Notes under the pieces: generated by a model | What the model saw: the letters and a program-made list of their open reading frames with translations, nothing else | Told to the model about the DNA's origin: nothing | The model's database searches: none | In this document: one piece after another, positions 51,454-59,636 of the stretch | How positions within the stretch are numbered: the stretch's first letter is position 1 | Layout of the letters: every line of letters starts with the position of its first letter | Program-made: the position numbers and the translations under genes | From: Micromonospora sp. FIMYZ51 | Lineage (GTDB): Bacteria; Actinomycetota; Actinomycetes; Mycobacteriales; Micromonosporaceae | Direction of reading: 5' to 3' | DNA: 64,000 nt | Assembly: GCF_038246755.1 (NCBI RefSeq) | Contig: NZ_CP134706.1 | Coordinates: 4,092,001-4,156,000 of the forward strand

Positions 51454-52890
51454 ATGCCGCACAACGCCGAGTCCACCGCCTTCCGCAGTGCGCTGGAGGT
51501 CATTCGCGCCGTGGAGCCGCGCGTCGCCGACGCGATCGGCGCGGAGCTGGCCGACCAGCGCGAGTCGCTCAAGCTGATCGCCAGCGAGAACTACGCGTCG
51601 CCGGCCACCCTGCTGGCGATGGGCAACTGGTTCAGCGACAAGTACGCCGAGGGCACCGTCGGTCGCCGGTTCTACGCCGGCTGCCAGAACGTCGACACGG
51701 TCGAGGCGCTCGCCGCCGAGCACGCCCGGGAGCTGTTCGGCGCGACCCACGCGTACGTGCAGCCGCACTCGGGCATCGACGCCAACCTGGTGGCGTTCTG
51801 GGCGATCCTGGCCGACCGGGTGGAGGCCCCCGCGCTGAAGCGGGCGCAGGCCCGGCACGTGAACGACCTGACCGAGGCGGACTGGTTCGCGCTGCGCCGG
51901 GAGTTGGGCGACCAGCGGATGCTCGGCATGTCGCTGGACGCCGGTGGCCACCTGACCCACGGCTTCCGGCCGAACATCTCCGGCAAGATGTTCGACCAGC
52001 GCAGCTACGGCACCGACCCGGCGACCGGCCTGGTCGACTACGACAAGGTCGCCGAGGCCGCCCGCGAGTTCCGGCCGCTGGTGCTGGTCGCCGGCTACTC
52101 GGCGTACCCCCGGAAGGTCAACTTCCGGATCATGCGGGAGATCGCCGATTCCGTCGGCGCCACCTTCATGGTGGACATGGCCCACTTCGCCGGCCTGGTC
52201 GCCGGCAAGGTCTTCACCGGCGACTTCGACCCGGTGCCGCACGCGCACATCGTCACCACCACCACCCACAAGTCGCTGCGCGGCCCGCGCGGCGGCCTGG
52301 TGCTCTGTGGTCCGGAGCTGGCCGACCAGGTGGACCGGGGGTGCCCGATGGTGCTCGGCGGCCCGCTGCCGCACGTGATGGCGGCCAAGGCCGTCGCGCT
52401 GGCCGAGGCTCGCCGTCCCGACTTCGCCGACTACGCCCAGCGCGTGGTGGACAACGCCCAGGCCCTCGCCGAGGGACTGCTGCGCCGGGGCGCCACACTC
52501 GTCACCGGCGGCACCGACAACCACCTGGTGCTCATCGACGTCACCGGCTACGGGCTGACCGGCCGGCAGGCCGAGCAGGCGCTGCTGGACTCCGGCATCG
52601 TCACCAACCGCAACGCGGTGCCGCAGGACCCGAACGGCGCCTGGTACACCTCCGGCATCCGGATCGGCACGCCCGCGCTGACCACCCGCGGGTTGGGCCC
52701 GGCGGAGATGGACGGCACCGCCGAGCTGATCCACACCGTGCTCAGCCAGACCACCGCCGGCACCGGCCCGGACGGCGCGGCCAGCAAGGCCAAGTACGTC
52801 CTCGACCCGGTCCTCGCCGACAAGATCAGCCGCCAGGCCACCGACCTACTCGCCAGCTTCCCCCTCTACCCAAACATCAACCTAACCTGA
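51454..52890 (+). CDS. glyA: Serine hydroxymethyltransferase
   Basis: 478 residues, longer than the usual 415-435. The PLP-dependent fold type I is clear: IASENYAS near 44, [10 protein letters not shown] (contact with folate and PLP), [11 protein letters not shown] with the Schiff-base Lys273, and [10 protein letters not shown] at the end. It converts serine and tetrahydrofolate to glycine and methylene-THF. Extra length comes from an insertion of about 35 residues before the AGGHLTHGF segment. GAGGAGG precedes ATG 51454. Under ZTP-riboswitch control. Confidence 0.93.
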   Translation: MPHNAESTAFRSALEVIRAVEPRVADAIGAELADQRESLKLIASENYASPATLLAMGNWFSDKYAEGTVGRRFYAGCQNVDTVEALAAEHARELFGATHAYVQPHSGIDANLVAFWAILADRVEAPALKRAQARHVNDLTEADWFALRRELGDQRMLGMSLDAGGHLTHGFRPNISGKMFDQRSYGTDPATGLVDYDKVAEAAREFRPLVLVAGYSAYPRKVNFRIMREIADSVGATFMVDMAHFAGLVAGKVFTGDFDPVPHAHIVTTTTHKSLRGPRGGLVLCGPELADQVDRGCPMVLGGPLPHVMAAKAVALAEARRPDFADYAQRVVDNAQALAEGLLRRGATLVTGGTDNHLVLIDVTGYGLTGRQAEQALLDSGIVTNRNAVPQDPNGAWYTSGIRIGTPALTTRGLGPAEMDGTAELIHTVLSQTTAGTGPDGAASKAKYVLDPVLADKISRQATDLLASFPLYPNINLT

Positions 52891-52962
52891 CCCACCCCCT
52901 CCTCCCCTCCCCTCCCCCTCCCTCCTCCTCCTCCTCGTCCCCCCACTCCTCCACCCTTCCCC

Positions 52963-53023
52963 GTTGATCATGAGGTTAGCGGCACTGGTCGATCTTCAAA
53001 GTGCCGCCAACCTCATGATCAAC
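52963..53023. repeat. Large palindrome after glyA, GTTGATCATGAGGTT arms
   Basis: GTTGATCATGAGGTT pairs with AACCTCATGATCAAC; after one mismatch, GCGGCAC pairs with GTGCCGC. The stem is 23 bp with one mismatch, and the loop is about 15 bases. A polypyrimidine tract (about 52890-52962) precedes it and a polypurine tract rich in G runs (about 53024-53068) follows. It probably terminates glyA and the small opposed gene, and resembles MITE-like repeats of relatives. Confidence 0.9.
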
Positions 53024-53053
53024 AAGGGAAAGGGTGGGGGTGGGGGGTGGGGG

Positions 53054-53305
53054 TTAGTTGAGGGGGCGTTTTAGGTGGTAGCGGTGCACCTCGGTGCTGC
53101 CCTGGACATTGTTCACGTCCTCGGCCGCCGTCACGAGTTCCCAGCCCTCCCGGCCGACCCGGTTGAGATGCGCGACCGCGGTGTCGCCGTACGCCGTGAC
53201 GTCCTTGCGGGACCCGTCCGGCCCGTACCAGACGAAGGTGACGTGAAAATTCCGGCCCTGTCCCTGGTAACGGCGGACCAGCAGGGCGTACTCCCAGGCA
53301 ATCAT
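53054..53305 (-). CDS. Small DUF4177-like protein
   Basis: 83 residues from the ATG at 53305. The pattern MIAWEYALLVRRYQG at the start and LNRVGREGWELVTAAED in the middle matches small 'YxYxxL...GxxGWELV' proteins (DUF4177). The ribosome site GGGCGG is adjacent; an ATG three codons earlier is possible. Function unknown. It ends in the GA-rich strand beside the large palindrome. Confidence 0.65.
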   Translation of the reverse strand: MIAWEYALLVRRYQGQGRNFHVTFVWYGPDGSRKDVTAYGDTAVAHLNRVGREGWELVTAAEDVNNVQGSTEVHRYHLKRPLN

Positions 53306-53408
53306 GCCGCCCATTATGACCGTCCAACCAGGACGACGGCAGGGTGGCAGTCACAGGTTGCCAACCGGTGAACACGGCGAGTCGATCTGCGGCTCAGCGC
53401 TCCCCAGC

Positions 53409-54512
53409 CTAATCCTGGGCAGGTTCGACGAGCGGCACGGTACGCAGCTCGCGGGCGGCGGCCGGATCCGCACAGCCGGCAAGCGCCAGCGCGTCGCGCA
53501 ACTCCTCGGCGAGCAGAGCCAACCCGGCGTGCGCCCCGGCCGCTCCCCCGGCAGCCAGCGCCCAGAGCATCGGCCGACCGACCAACACCCCGTGCGCCCC
53601 CAGCGCCAAGGCCCGGAGCACGTCGAGGCCGCCCCGGACCCCGCTGTCCAGCAACACCTCGCAGCGGTCGCCCACGGCGGCAACCACCTCGGGCAGCATC
53701 GTGGCGCTGGCCGGCACCCCGTCAAGTTGCCGTCCACCGTGGTTGGACACCACCACCGCACGCGCACCGGCGTCGACCGCCCGCACCGCGTCGGCCGGGT
53801 CGAGGACGCCCTTCACCACCAGCGGCAACTCGCAGTGCTCACCCAGCCAACGAAGGTCCGCCCAGCTCAGGGCCGGCGCGAAGGCCGCGCCGCTGGTCAC
53901 CGGGACCGGCGTGACGCCGGGCGTACCACCATGGGCCAGATCGTCCCGCCCGCCGGGCAGGTTCGCCGCCACCAGCTCCGGCGGCAGCCGGAAGGCGTTG
54001 CGCAGGTCGCGGTACCGCCGCCCGAGCACCGGCACGTCGACGGTGACCACGAGCGCTCGGCAGCCGGCGTCCCGCACCCGGGCCAGCAACTCCGTCACCA
54101 TCCTCCGGTCGCGCAGCCAGTACAGCTGGAACCACACCTCGGCACCGGTCGCGGTGACCTGCTCGATCGGGGTGCTGCCCAGAATGCTGGCCAGATAGGG
54201 CACCTCGGCGGTCCGGGCCGCGCTGGCCAACCCGATCTCGCCGTCGGGATGCACCAACCGTTGGTACGCCATCGGCGCCACTCCGACCGGCATGGCGTAC
54301 TCCCGGCCGAGCAGCCGGGTCCGCAGGCTGGCGGCGGCCACCCCGGTCAGCACCCGGGGCAGCACACCGACCCGGTCGAGGGCCCGCCGGTTCGCGCCAA
54401 GTGTGAGCTCGGTGCCGCTGCCACCGTCCAGGTAGTCCCACACCTCCGGCGGCAACACCGCCTGCGCCCGCTCGGCAAAATCCGCAAGACAAACCGGCAC
54501 CCTGCTCTCCAT
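53409..54512 (-). CDS. FMN-dependent alpha-hydroxy-acid oxidase
   Basis: 367 residues, TIM barrel of the glycolate oxidase/lactate dehydrogenase family. The FMN phosphate and catalytic region VVVSNHGGRQLDG contains the active-site His, and the later DSGVRGGLDVLRALALGA loop and GRPMLWALA match. Further up, WFQLYWLRDRR and VVTVDVPVLGRRYRDLRN hold other FMN contacts. It oxidises a 2-hydroxyacid such as lactate; exact substrate unknown. The start follows AAGGTGG by five bases and overlaps the dispersed repeat's edge. Confidence 0.9.
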   Translation of the reverse strand: MESRVPVCLADFAERAQAVLPPEVWDYLDGGSGTELTLGANRRALDRVGVLPRVLTGVAAASLRTRLLGREYAMPVGVAPMAYQRLVHPDGEIGLASAARTAEVPYLASILGSTPIEQVTATGAEVWFQLYWLRDRRMVTELLARVRDAGCRALVVTVDVPVLGRRYRDLRNAFRLPPELVAANLPGGRDDLAHGGTPGVTPVPVTSGAAFAPALSWADLRWLGEHCELPLVVKGVLDPADAVRAVDAGARAVVVSNHGGRQLDGVPASATMLPEVVAAVGDRCEVLLDSGVRGGLDVLRALALGAHGVLVGRPMLWALAAGGAAGAHAGLALLAEELRDALALAGCADPAAARELRTVPLVEPAQD

Positions 54513-54521
54513 AGGACCACC

Positions 54522-54581
54522 TTAAGGAAGGGCCCCCTATTAACGCCTCGTGCATAGGAAGGGCCCCTTATTAACACGTGC
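54522..54581. repeat. Dispersed GGGCCCC/TTAAC repeat, copy 4 (double)
   Basis: TTAAGGAAGGGCCCCCTATTAA then GCATAGGAAGGGCCCCTTATTAA: two tandem half-units. It lies between the FMN-oxidase start and the YjbR gene and therefore separates two divergent transcripts. Text is shortened; the shared blocks are GGAAGGGCCCC and TATTAACG. Confidence 0.85.
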
Positions 54582-54601
54582 GGCAGCGGTATCGTCGGGC
54601 G

Positions 54602-55006
54602 ATGGCCAGTTGGGAAGACGTACGCCGGATCGCGTTGAGCCTGCCGGAGTCCGGCGAGCGACCCTCGTACGACGGGCTGCCCGCGTGGAAGGTCCGGGAC
54701 AAGTCCTTCGTCTGGGAGCGTCCGCTGCGCCGCTCGGATCTGGAGGCGCTCGGGCCGGCGGCACCGGACGGGCCGATTCTCGGCGTACGGGTGGCTGACC
54801 TCGGGGTCAAGGAGGCGCTGCTCGCCGACGACCCCGCTCTCTTCTTCGCCACGCCACACCTCGACGGCTATCCCATCGTGCTGGTCCGGCTGGACCCGAT
54901 CGAGATCGACGAGCTGACCGAGTTGATCGTGGAGGCGTGGTATGCCCGCGCCCCGAAACGGCTCGCCGCCGCCCACCGAGCCGCGTCGACACCACCCCCG
55001 ACCTGA
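54602..55006 (+). CDS. MmcQ/YjbR-family protein
   Basis: 134 residues. Start MASWEDVRRIALSLPES and middle ERPSYDGLPAWKVRDKSFVWERPL are typical of MmcQ/YjbR, a double-psi-like DNA-binding or phosphopeptide-like small fold of unknown role. The last 20 residues are Ala/Arg/Pro-rich. The ATG at 54602 was chosen over an earlier frame by family alignment. Confidence 0.8.
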   Translation: MASWEDVRRIALSLPESGERPSYDGLPAWKVRDKSFVWERPLRRSDLEALGPAAPDGPILGVRVADLGVKEALLADDPALFFATPHLDGYPIVLVRLDPIEIDELTELIVEAWYARAPKRLAAAHRAASTPPPT

Positions 55007-55033
55007 CCCGAGCCTCGCCGAGACCGCCCTGCA

Positions 55034-55152
55034 CCGCCGGGCGCGTTACGGAGGAGGGCACGGCGACCGAGGACCGCCGGGCGCGTTACGGAGGAGGGCA
55101 CGGCGACCGAGGACCGCCGGGCGCGTTACGGAGGAGGGCACGGCGACCGAGG
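55034..55152. repeat. 40-bp tandem repeat, three copies
   Basis: The unit starts GCGCGTTACGGAGGAGGGCA and ends CCGCCGG. Copies are at 55041-55080, 55081-55120 and a 32-base third, with a 7-base end piece before the first. Period 40 is not a multiple of 3 and no frame runs through, so it is noncoding. It marks the left edge of the NACHT/UMP-kinase insert. Confidence 0.9.
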
Positions 55153-55215
55153 TCTACGCCGGGTCGCCGTCGCACCGGGTCCGGGGTGGACGAGGGCAGC
55201 ACCGCCACCGTGGGG

Positions 55216-55977
55216 CTACTCTCGCATCGGCTGGTCGTTTCCCAGTACCTGTCCGTCGGCGGTCGAGAAACAGATCAGGGTGCCAGCGTCGGTCCTGCCG
55301 AGCAGCGCCTCCGACACGGCGTTCTCGGCCGACACGTCAAAAACGAAGATCGGCATGCTGTTGTCGCGGCACAAGGCAACCGCCGTCGCGTCCATCACCT
55401 GCAAGTTCTGCGACATCACCGAGTCATAGTCGATTGTTTCGAACTTGACCGCATCCGCGAATCGCCGCGGGTCCTTGCTGTAGACGCCGTCGGTGCCGAA
55501 CTTGGCCAGCAGGAGAACCTGGGCTCCGATCTCGGTTGCGCGCAGCGCGGCAGCGGTGTCGGTCGTGAAGAACGGGCTGCCAAGACCGCCGGCAAAGATG
55601 ATCACGCGGTTCTTTGCCAGATGACGCATGGCCCGGCCGTAGATGTACGATTCGGCGACCATAGGCGCCTCCATGCCGCTCATCACCCGGGAGTCAAGGC
55701 CGGCCCTGGTCATTGCGTCCTGGAGCGCGAGAGCATTTATGATCGTGGCGAGCATGCCCATGTGGTCGGCCTTCGTGCGGTTCACCCCAGGCAGCATCTT
55801 GCCGCGGATGATGTTTCCGCCGCCAACCATGACTGCCACTTTCAGGTCAGGCTCCGCCTTGCGGGCTATCGCGATCTGGGCAGTGAAGTAATCCAGCCTC
55901 TCGGCACTTACTATGCTCTCGCCCTCGATGTCCGCAACCGCTTCCCCCGACATCTTGAGCAGGACGATCCGGTCCAC
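55216..55977 (-). CDS. Divergent UMP-kinase (PyrH) paralogue, NACHT-associated
   Basis: 253 residues, amino-acid-kinase fold. Conserved PyrH elements: LLKMSGEAV, VMVGGGNIIRG, ADHMGMLATIINALALQDA (UMP site) and PFFTTDTAAALRATEIGA. Changes are GLGSP where housekeeping PyrH has TGNP, and LLAKFGTDGVYSKDP in place of KATKVDGVY. The basic-active-site residues appear intact, so nucleotide phosphorylation is likely. It is probably not the cell's main pyrH, which normally neighbours tsf and frr. GTG start with TTAGGAG five bases upstream; it begins one base after the NACHT stop. The base composition is lower in GC than surrounding genes. Confidence 0.88.
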   Translation of the reverse strand: MDRIVLLKMSGEAVADIEGESIVSAERLDYFTAQIAIARKAEPDLKVAVMVGGGNIIRGKMLPGVNRTKADHMGMLATIINALALQDAMTRAGLDSRVMSGMEAPMVAESYIYGRAMRHLAKNRVIIFAGGLGSPFFTTDTAAALRATEIGAQVLLLAKFGTDGVYSKDPRRFADAVKFETIDYDSVMSQNLQVMDATAVALCRDNSMPIFVFDVSAENAVSEALLGRTDAGTLICFSTADGQVLGNDQPMRE

Positions 55978-55978
55978 T

Positions 55979-58705
55979 CTAGCTCCTAAGTAGCTTGCGA
56001 ACATCCTCGGTGTACATTTGTTGCACCACGGCGCCTCCGGTCAACGACAGAGCCTTGTCTCCCAGCACGGGACTGAACCGCCGCCAAATGAATGGAAACT
56101 TCCTGACATACACTGCGACAATTGGGCCGTCGCTGCTCCTCGGATCTCCCCACCGCCACCTGCGCAGCCGGGCCCGGTCACCAGACACCATTCGGACGCG
56201 CCGTTCGGCGGCCATCGTGAAATCGGATCCCTCCGGCTGAAGGTTGAGCACCTTACGCGACGGAAGGGACAGGATTCCTGCGATGGCCAGCAGCCGGAAG
56301 CCCAGGAGGAAGAGCACCGCCAGCGGCAACAGCGCAAGCGCCAGCTGCCAGGGATGCAGGCTCGAAAACCAGAGTGGCACGTCCGCCAGCACGACGATGC
56401 TCAGCAACAGCATCCCCACCCGGGGGTCACCGAACATGATCTCGTGACGCAGTCGCCGGACCGGGCGAATGTAGGACAAGACCGTGAGGTGCGGGAACTC
56501 GGCTTGGCTCGCTGCTGCACAACGCCGGACGTACGGCAGCGCGATTGCCAGGGTCCCAGCTAGTCTGGTGCCGCGAATCGGCCATGCGTCCACCCAACGT
56601 TCCGCCGAGTTCGTCAGTGTCGCTCGGCCAAGGAACGACCTGCGGGGCGGCGGCGCCAAACTGTTGGAGAAGAGGGACGAACGTAGTGCCGCCTCGGCGA
56701 CGATGGCGGCGAGGCGCGGGCTTCGGACCACCTCTTCATGGCGTACGCGCTCACCAACCGTCGGCTCGTAAAGGGCCACGATCGCGTCCTCCGGCGAGGT
56801 TGCAAGCAGGATGGAGTGCACGTTGTCGTGGTTGGCGATCTTCATGGCCAGGTCCACATCGAGCTGGGCCACCTGTAGCGCGGTCAGGCCGGTGCTCTCA
56901 AAGAACTCGCCCAGCTCACCGACAACGGTGACCTCTGCCTTTCGCCCTAATGCGGCACATGCCTGCTCGTAATCGACGAGGACCGCCACGAGATCCCGGA
57001 AGAGTACCGGATCCTCCTGATTCTGCTGCCACCAGTTGCAGTAGAAACGGATCCGCTCCGGAAATTGCGGCAGGAAGTACGCCTGCGCCTCAAGCATCGC
57101 CCGGGGGTAGTAGCGGCCGACGAAGGTGCTGTTACTCAGGTCGTGCAGCACGGTCTGCAAGTGAAGCGAGTTGCGGCTCGCCATCAGTCCGCAGGCCAGG
57201 TAGAAACCCTCCAGGTAGCGCAGCGGATCCGATTTCAGTGGGCCGATCAACAGCCGCTGAATCTCTTTCTTCCTGGCGATTGCGGCAAGCGAGCAGGCCA
57301 GGAAGTAGTCGAGAAACGAACGGTGCACGAAACTCCAGGTTTCGTCCCTGTCGTTTCGGACGATGATGCCCGTGTCCTTGGCCAGCTCGTATAGTGCCTG
57401 CTCAGCCGTCTGCCCGTCCTTGACCAACGCGGCGGCATGCCGGAGTATGTTCTTTTCGCTGATGGCGTTGAAGGGCTCGCGGGACCGGATGTGATGGTCG
57501 ACGACAGCGACGAAGAAGTTCGTTCGCGCCTGCCGGAACGGCCGGTTGGGAGATCGCACGCCGACCCGGTCGGACCGGGTCCGGATCATCAGATAGTCGA
57601 CGACGTCGCTGAAGAACGCCGCTCTGGTTTCCGGCTGAGATGACAAGTTGCCCGGCCCAAGATCGCGCAAGCGTTGATCGTGGTTCACGTACAGTGCCAG
57701 CGCCAACGGGTTCGCGCAGGTCTCCACAAGTGTGGAGTTCAGCCGGAGCTGGTTGAAGATGCGCCGCGCCTCGTCGGAACTCTTCTTGCCAGGCGGGTAG
57801 GGCCAGCGCAACAGGAACGAGTAGATGGCGGCCGGCGTGAACGGCTTGAGTTCCACCGGCACCAGGTTTTGGATTCCTCCACCGGTCAGGCGTGGCGCGA
57901 AGTCAAGGGCTTGCCGGCGACTCGCGATGATGAGCAGGTTGCTCCCCCGCGACGACGACAGATATTGATCCAGGTCCAGCAGGAATTGTTCGACAGCGCC
58001 GATGGTCTCTGCGGCGATTTCGTCCAGTCCGTCGAGGAGCACGACCAGCCCATTCTTCTGGCTGGTCGCGAACGTCCGCAGCATTCCACCGGAGTCGAAA
58101 AGCTCCATGGGGCTGATGGTGAGCCGCTCGAAGCATTTCTCAAGCACCGCGAAGGATGCCTCCGGCGAAGCGGCTGTGCCGCTCGCTCCGCTGAGAATCG
58201 GGCCGATGTGCTGCAAGGGCAGGTACACGGGCAGGCGGGCTCGATCCTTGTTCTCCCGCGCTTTCCAGCACAGGTCGCGAATGATTCGGGACAGCAACGC
58301 ACTCTTGCCCGTCCCCGGATCACCCAGGAGCAGGATCGTTCCGGATTTCGAAAGAAGTTGGATGGCCTCCGTCATCTGGCCCGCCCGCAGTTCGAGCGGA
58401 ATGTAGCAGCGGTCGATAGGAAGCTCGACGCGCCCGGGAACCACCAGCCGTTGGTGACGCCGGTAGAGCGACTGGAGATAGATATCCAGGCTATAGCGCA
58501 GTAGGAACTGTCGCCGCAATCCTTTCCCCACGAAGTGGGCGGCTGCTCTCCTGAGCCAGGCGGCGGCCTTCGGCCGCAGTAGGTCTATTTCCCGCGACGC
58601 TTTGCGATCGGGTCGCCTGGCGAAGGCCCACACACTTCGCACGAGCGTGGCGGCGGCCGCGACCGCGGCCGTCACCGCCGCCGCCACAACGGGCTGAGGA
58701 TCCAT
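55979..58705 (-). CDS. Membrane-anchored NACHT-family NTPase
   Basis: 908 residues. An N-terminal membrane helix (about 6-28), a basic linker, then a P-loop module: Walker A LLLGDPGTGKS (128-135 for the core) and Walker B LVVLLDGLDE (220-229), the NACHT D-G-x-D-E form. A SRR(Q)-type sensor region (IIASRRQ) follows, and FVHRSFLDYFLACSLA (about 490) is a winged-helix end. A roughly 250-residue helical C-terminal region precedes two membrane helices (about 775-825) and a short C-terminal domain. No WD, TPR, LRR or nuclease domain is visible. The ATG at 58705 has a GGAA site; frames upstream look random. NACHT proteins include bacterial antiphage sensors; sensor and effector here are unknown. Confidence 0.88.
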   Translation of the reverse strand: MDPQPVVAAAVTAAVAAAATLVRSVWAFARRPDRKASREIDLLRPKAAAWLRRAAAHFVGKGLRRQFLLRYSLDIYLQSLYRRHQRLVVPGRVELPIDRCYIPLELRAGQMTEAIQLLSKSGTILLLGDPGTGKSALLSRIIRDLCWKARENKDRARLPVYLPLQHIGPILSGASGTAASPEASFAVLEKCFERLTISPMELFDSGGMLRTFATSQKNGLVVLLDGLDEIAAETIGAVEQFLLDLDQYLSSSRGSNLLIIASRRQALDFAPRLTGGGIQNLVPVELKPFTPAAIYSFLLRWPYPPGKKSSDEARRIFNQLRLNSTLVETCANPLALALYVNHDQRLRDLGPGNLSSQPETRAAFFSDVVDYLMIRTRSDRVGVRSPNRPFRQARTNFFVAVVDHHIRSREPFNAISEKNILRHAAALVKDGQTAEQALYELAKDTGIIVRNDRDETWSFVHRSFLDYFLACSLAAIARKKEIQRLLIGPLKSDPLRYLEGFYLACGLMASRNSLHLQTVLHDLSNSTFVGRYYPRAMLEAQAYFLPQFPERIRFYCNWWQQNQEDPVLFRDLVAVLVDYEQACAALGRKAEVTVVGELGEFFESTGLTALQVAQLDVDLAMKIANHDNVHSILLATSPEDAIVALYEPTVGERVRHEEVVRSPRLAAIVAEAALRSSLFSNSLAPPPRRSFLGRATLTNSAERWVDAWPIRGTRLAGTLAIALPYVRRCAAASQAEFPHLTVLSYIRPVRRLRHEIMFGDPRVGMLLLSIVVLADVPLWFSSLHPWQLALALLPLAVLFLLGFRLLAIAGILSLPSRKVLNLQPEGSDFTMAAERRVRMVSGDRARLRRWRWGDPRSSDGPIVAVYVRKFPFIWRRFSPVLGDKALSLTGGAVVQQMYTEDVRKLLRS

Positions 58706-59028
58706 CAGTATTCCGATCTTGCGTCGGAAGGAGCCGTGTGCGTCCGGAAACTGCATCCTGCCGCCGTACCGCATTGTCGTGTCGTCGTGCTGGACACCGC
58801 GAGGTGCCATGCGCAGCCCTCGCCGCGACCGGCGGCATGCCATGAGTAGACAACGGGACACTGTGGATGGCAGTCGGGTCAACGGCTCCCGCGACTGGCC
58901 CTTTCGGTCGCCGATTCGCCGACGGGTGGCCGAATACAGCGAACGGTCAGAGTTCCGGTGTCGTCAATGGCCGTCATTGCCGACCGGCCCTGTTGCCGGC
59001 ATTGCCTAGTGGTCGCCTGGTCACGGCG
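58706..59028. other. Intergenic region upstream of the NACHT gene
   Basis: 323 bp. A TTGACC on the minus strand (about 58878) could be a -35 for the NACHT operon, but no well-spaced -10 is present. No palindrome or RNA was recognised. The composition shifts from moderate GC to high GC towards the XRE gene, placing the right edge of the insert here. Confidence 0.4.
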
Positions 59029-59598
59029 TCAATGAGGTCGCCGATGGCGACGGCTGAGGATCACCACGTAGCGGCAGGGGCGGTCGGTGACGTTGCGGTA
59101 GGAGCAGGGGGCCGGTTCGCCGAGCTCCAGGCAGTCACCGGGGTTCAGGTCGTGCTCGACGGCGCCCTCCTGGAAACGCAGGTGGCCCTGCAACACCCAG
59201 ATCTGGTGGTCGGCCAGCGCGTACGCATCGGCCGGATAGGCCACCTCCGCGCCGGGCGGAAGGTCCACCTCGACCAGTTGGACCGCGCCACCGGCGGGTG
59301 ACACCGAGCGACGCCGGTAACCGGTCTGGGGATCGACCCAGAGGTGCTGATCGGCGCTGCGGGACAGCCGAGGGGCCCGCTCCTCGGTGCGGGCGAACAA
59401 CTCGGAGAGGGTGAGGCCGAGGGCCGCGCTGAGCCGGCCGAGGAGGACGGCGGTCGGTTGCGCCGTGCCGCGTTCGACCTTGGCGATCATCGCCCGGGAG
59501 ACGCCGGAGCGCTCGGCCAGGGCATTTACCGACAGGCCCTGAGCGGTGCGGGCGGCCCGGAGGGCGGCGGCAAGATCGGTGGTCAGGCGGTCCGACAT
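59029..59598 (-). CDS. XRE-family regulator with cupin sensor domain
   Basis: 189 residues from the ATG at 59598. HTH at 8-65 (LRAARTAQGLSVNALAERSGVSRAMIAKVERGTAQPT; core SVNALAERSGVS), and a C-terminal cupin from about 105 with LPPGAEVAYPAD, HQIWVLQGHLRF and NPGDCLELGEP. The XRE-cupin class typically senses a small metabolite. Divergent from GNAT across only 38 bp with a symmetric operator, so it is the likely regulator of both. The transcript may be leaderless. Confidence 0.9.
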   Translation of the reverse strand: MSDRLTTDLAAALRAARTAQGLSVNALAERSGVSRAMIAKVERGTAQPTAVLLGRLSAALGLTLSELFARTEERAPRLSRSADQHLWVDPQTGYRRRSVSPAGGAVQLVEVDLPPGAEVAYPADAYALADHQIWVLQGHLRFQEGAVEHDLNPGDCLELGEPAPCSYRNVTDRPCRYVVILSRRHRRPH

Positions 59599-59603
59599 GG
59601 TGA

Positions 59604-59634
59604 CACTATACTCACGACGATCGCTACTATAGTG
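59604..59634. promoter_or_regulatory. Symmetric divergent promoter/operator of the XRE and GNAT genes
   Basis: CACTATA and TATAGTG are inverted arms with 17 bases between them. TACTAT (plus, 59625-59630) and TATAGT (minus, 59610-59605) are -10-like, each six bases from the A of an ATG, so both messages would begin at their start codons without leaders. A regulator binding the arms would cover both promoters. Confidence 0.65.
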
Positions 59635-59636
59635 GC

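Noticed and set aside
55034..55152. CRISPR array.
   Set aside because: Units are contiguous with no unique spacers and no cas genes nearby.
55216..55977. Housekeeping pyrH of the organism.
   Set aside because: Wrong neighbours, lower GC, altered loops and coupling to a NACHT gene favour a paralogue; a genome-wide count is still needed.
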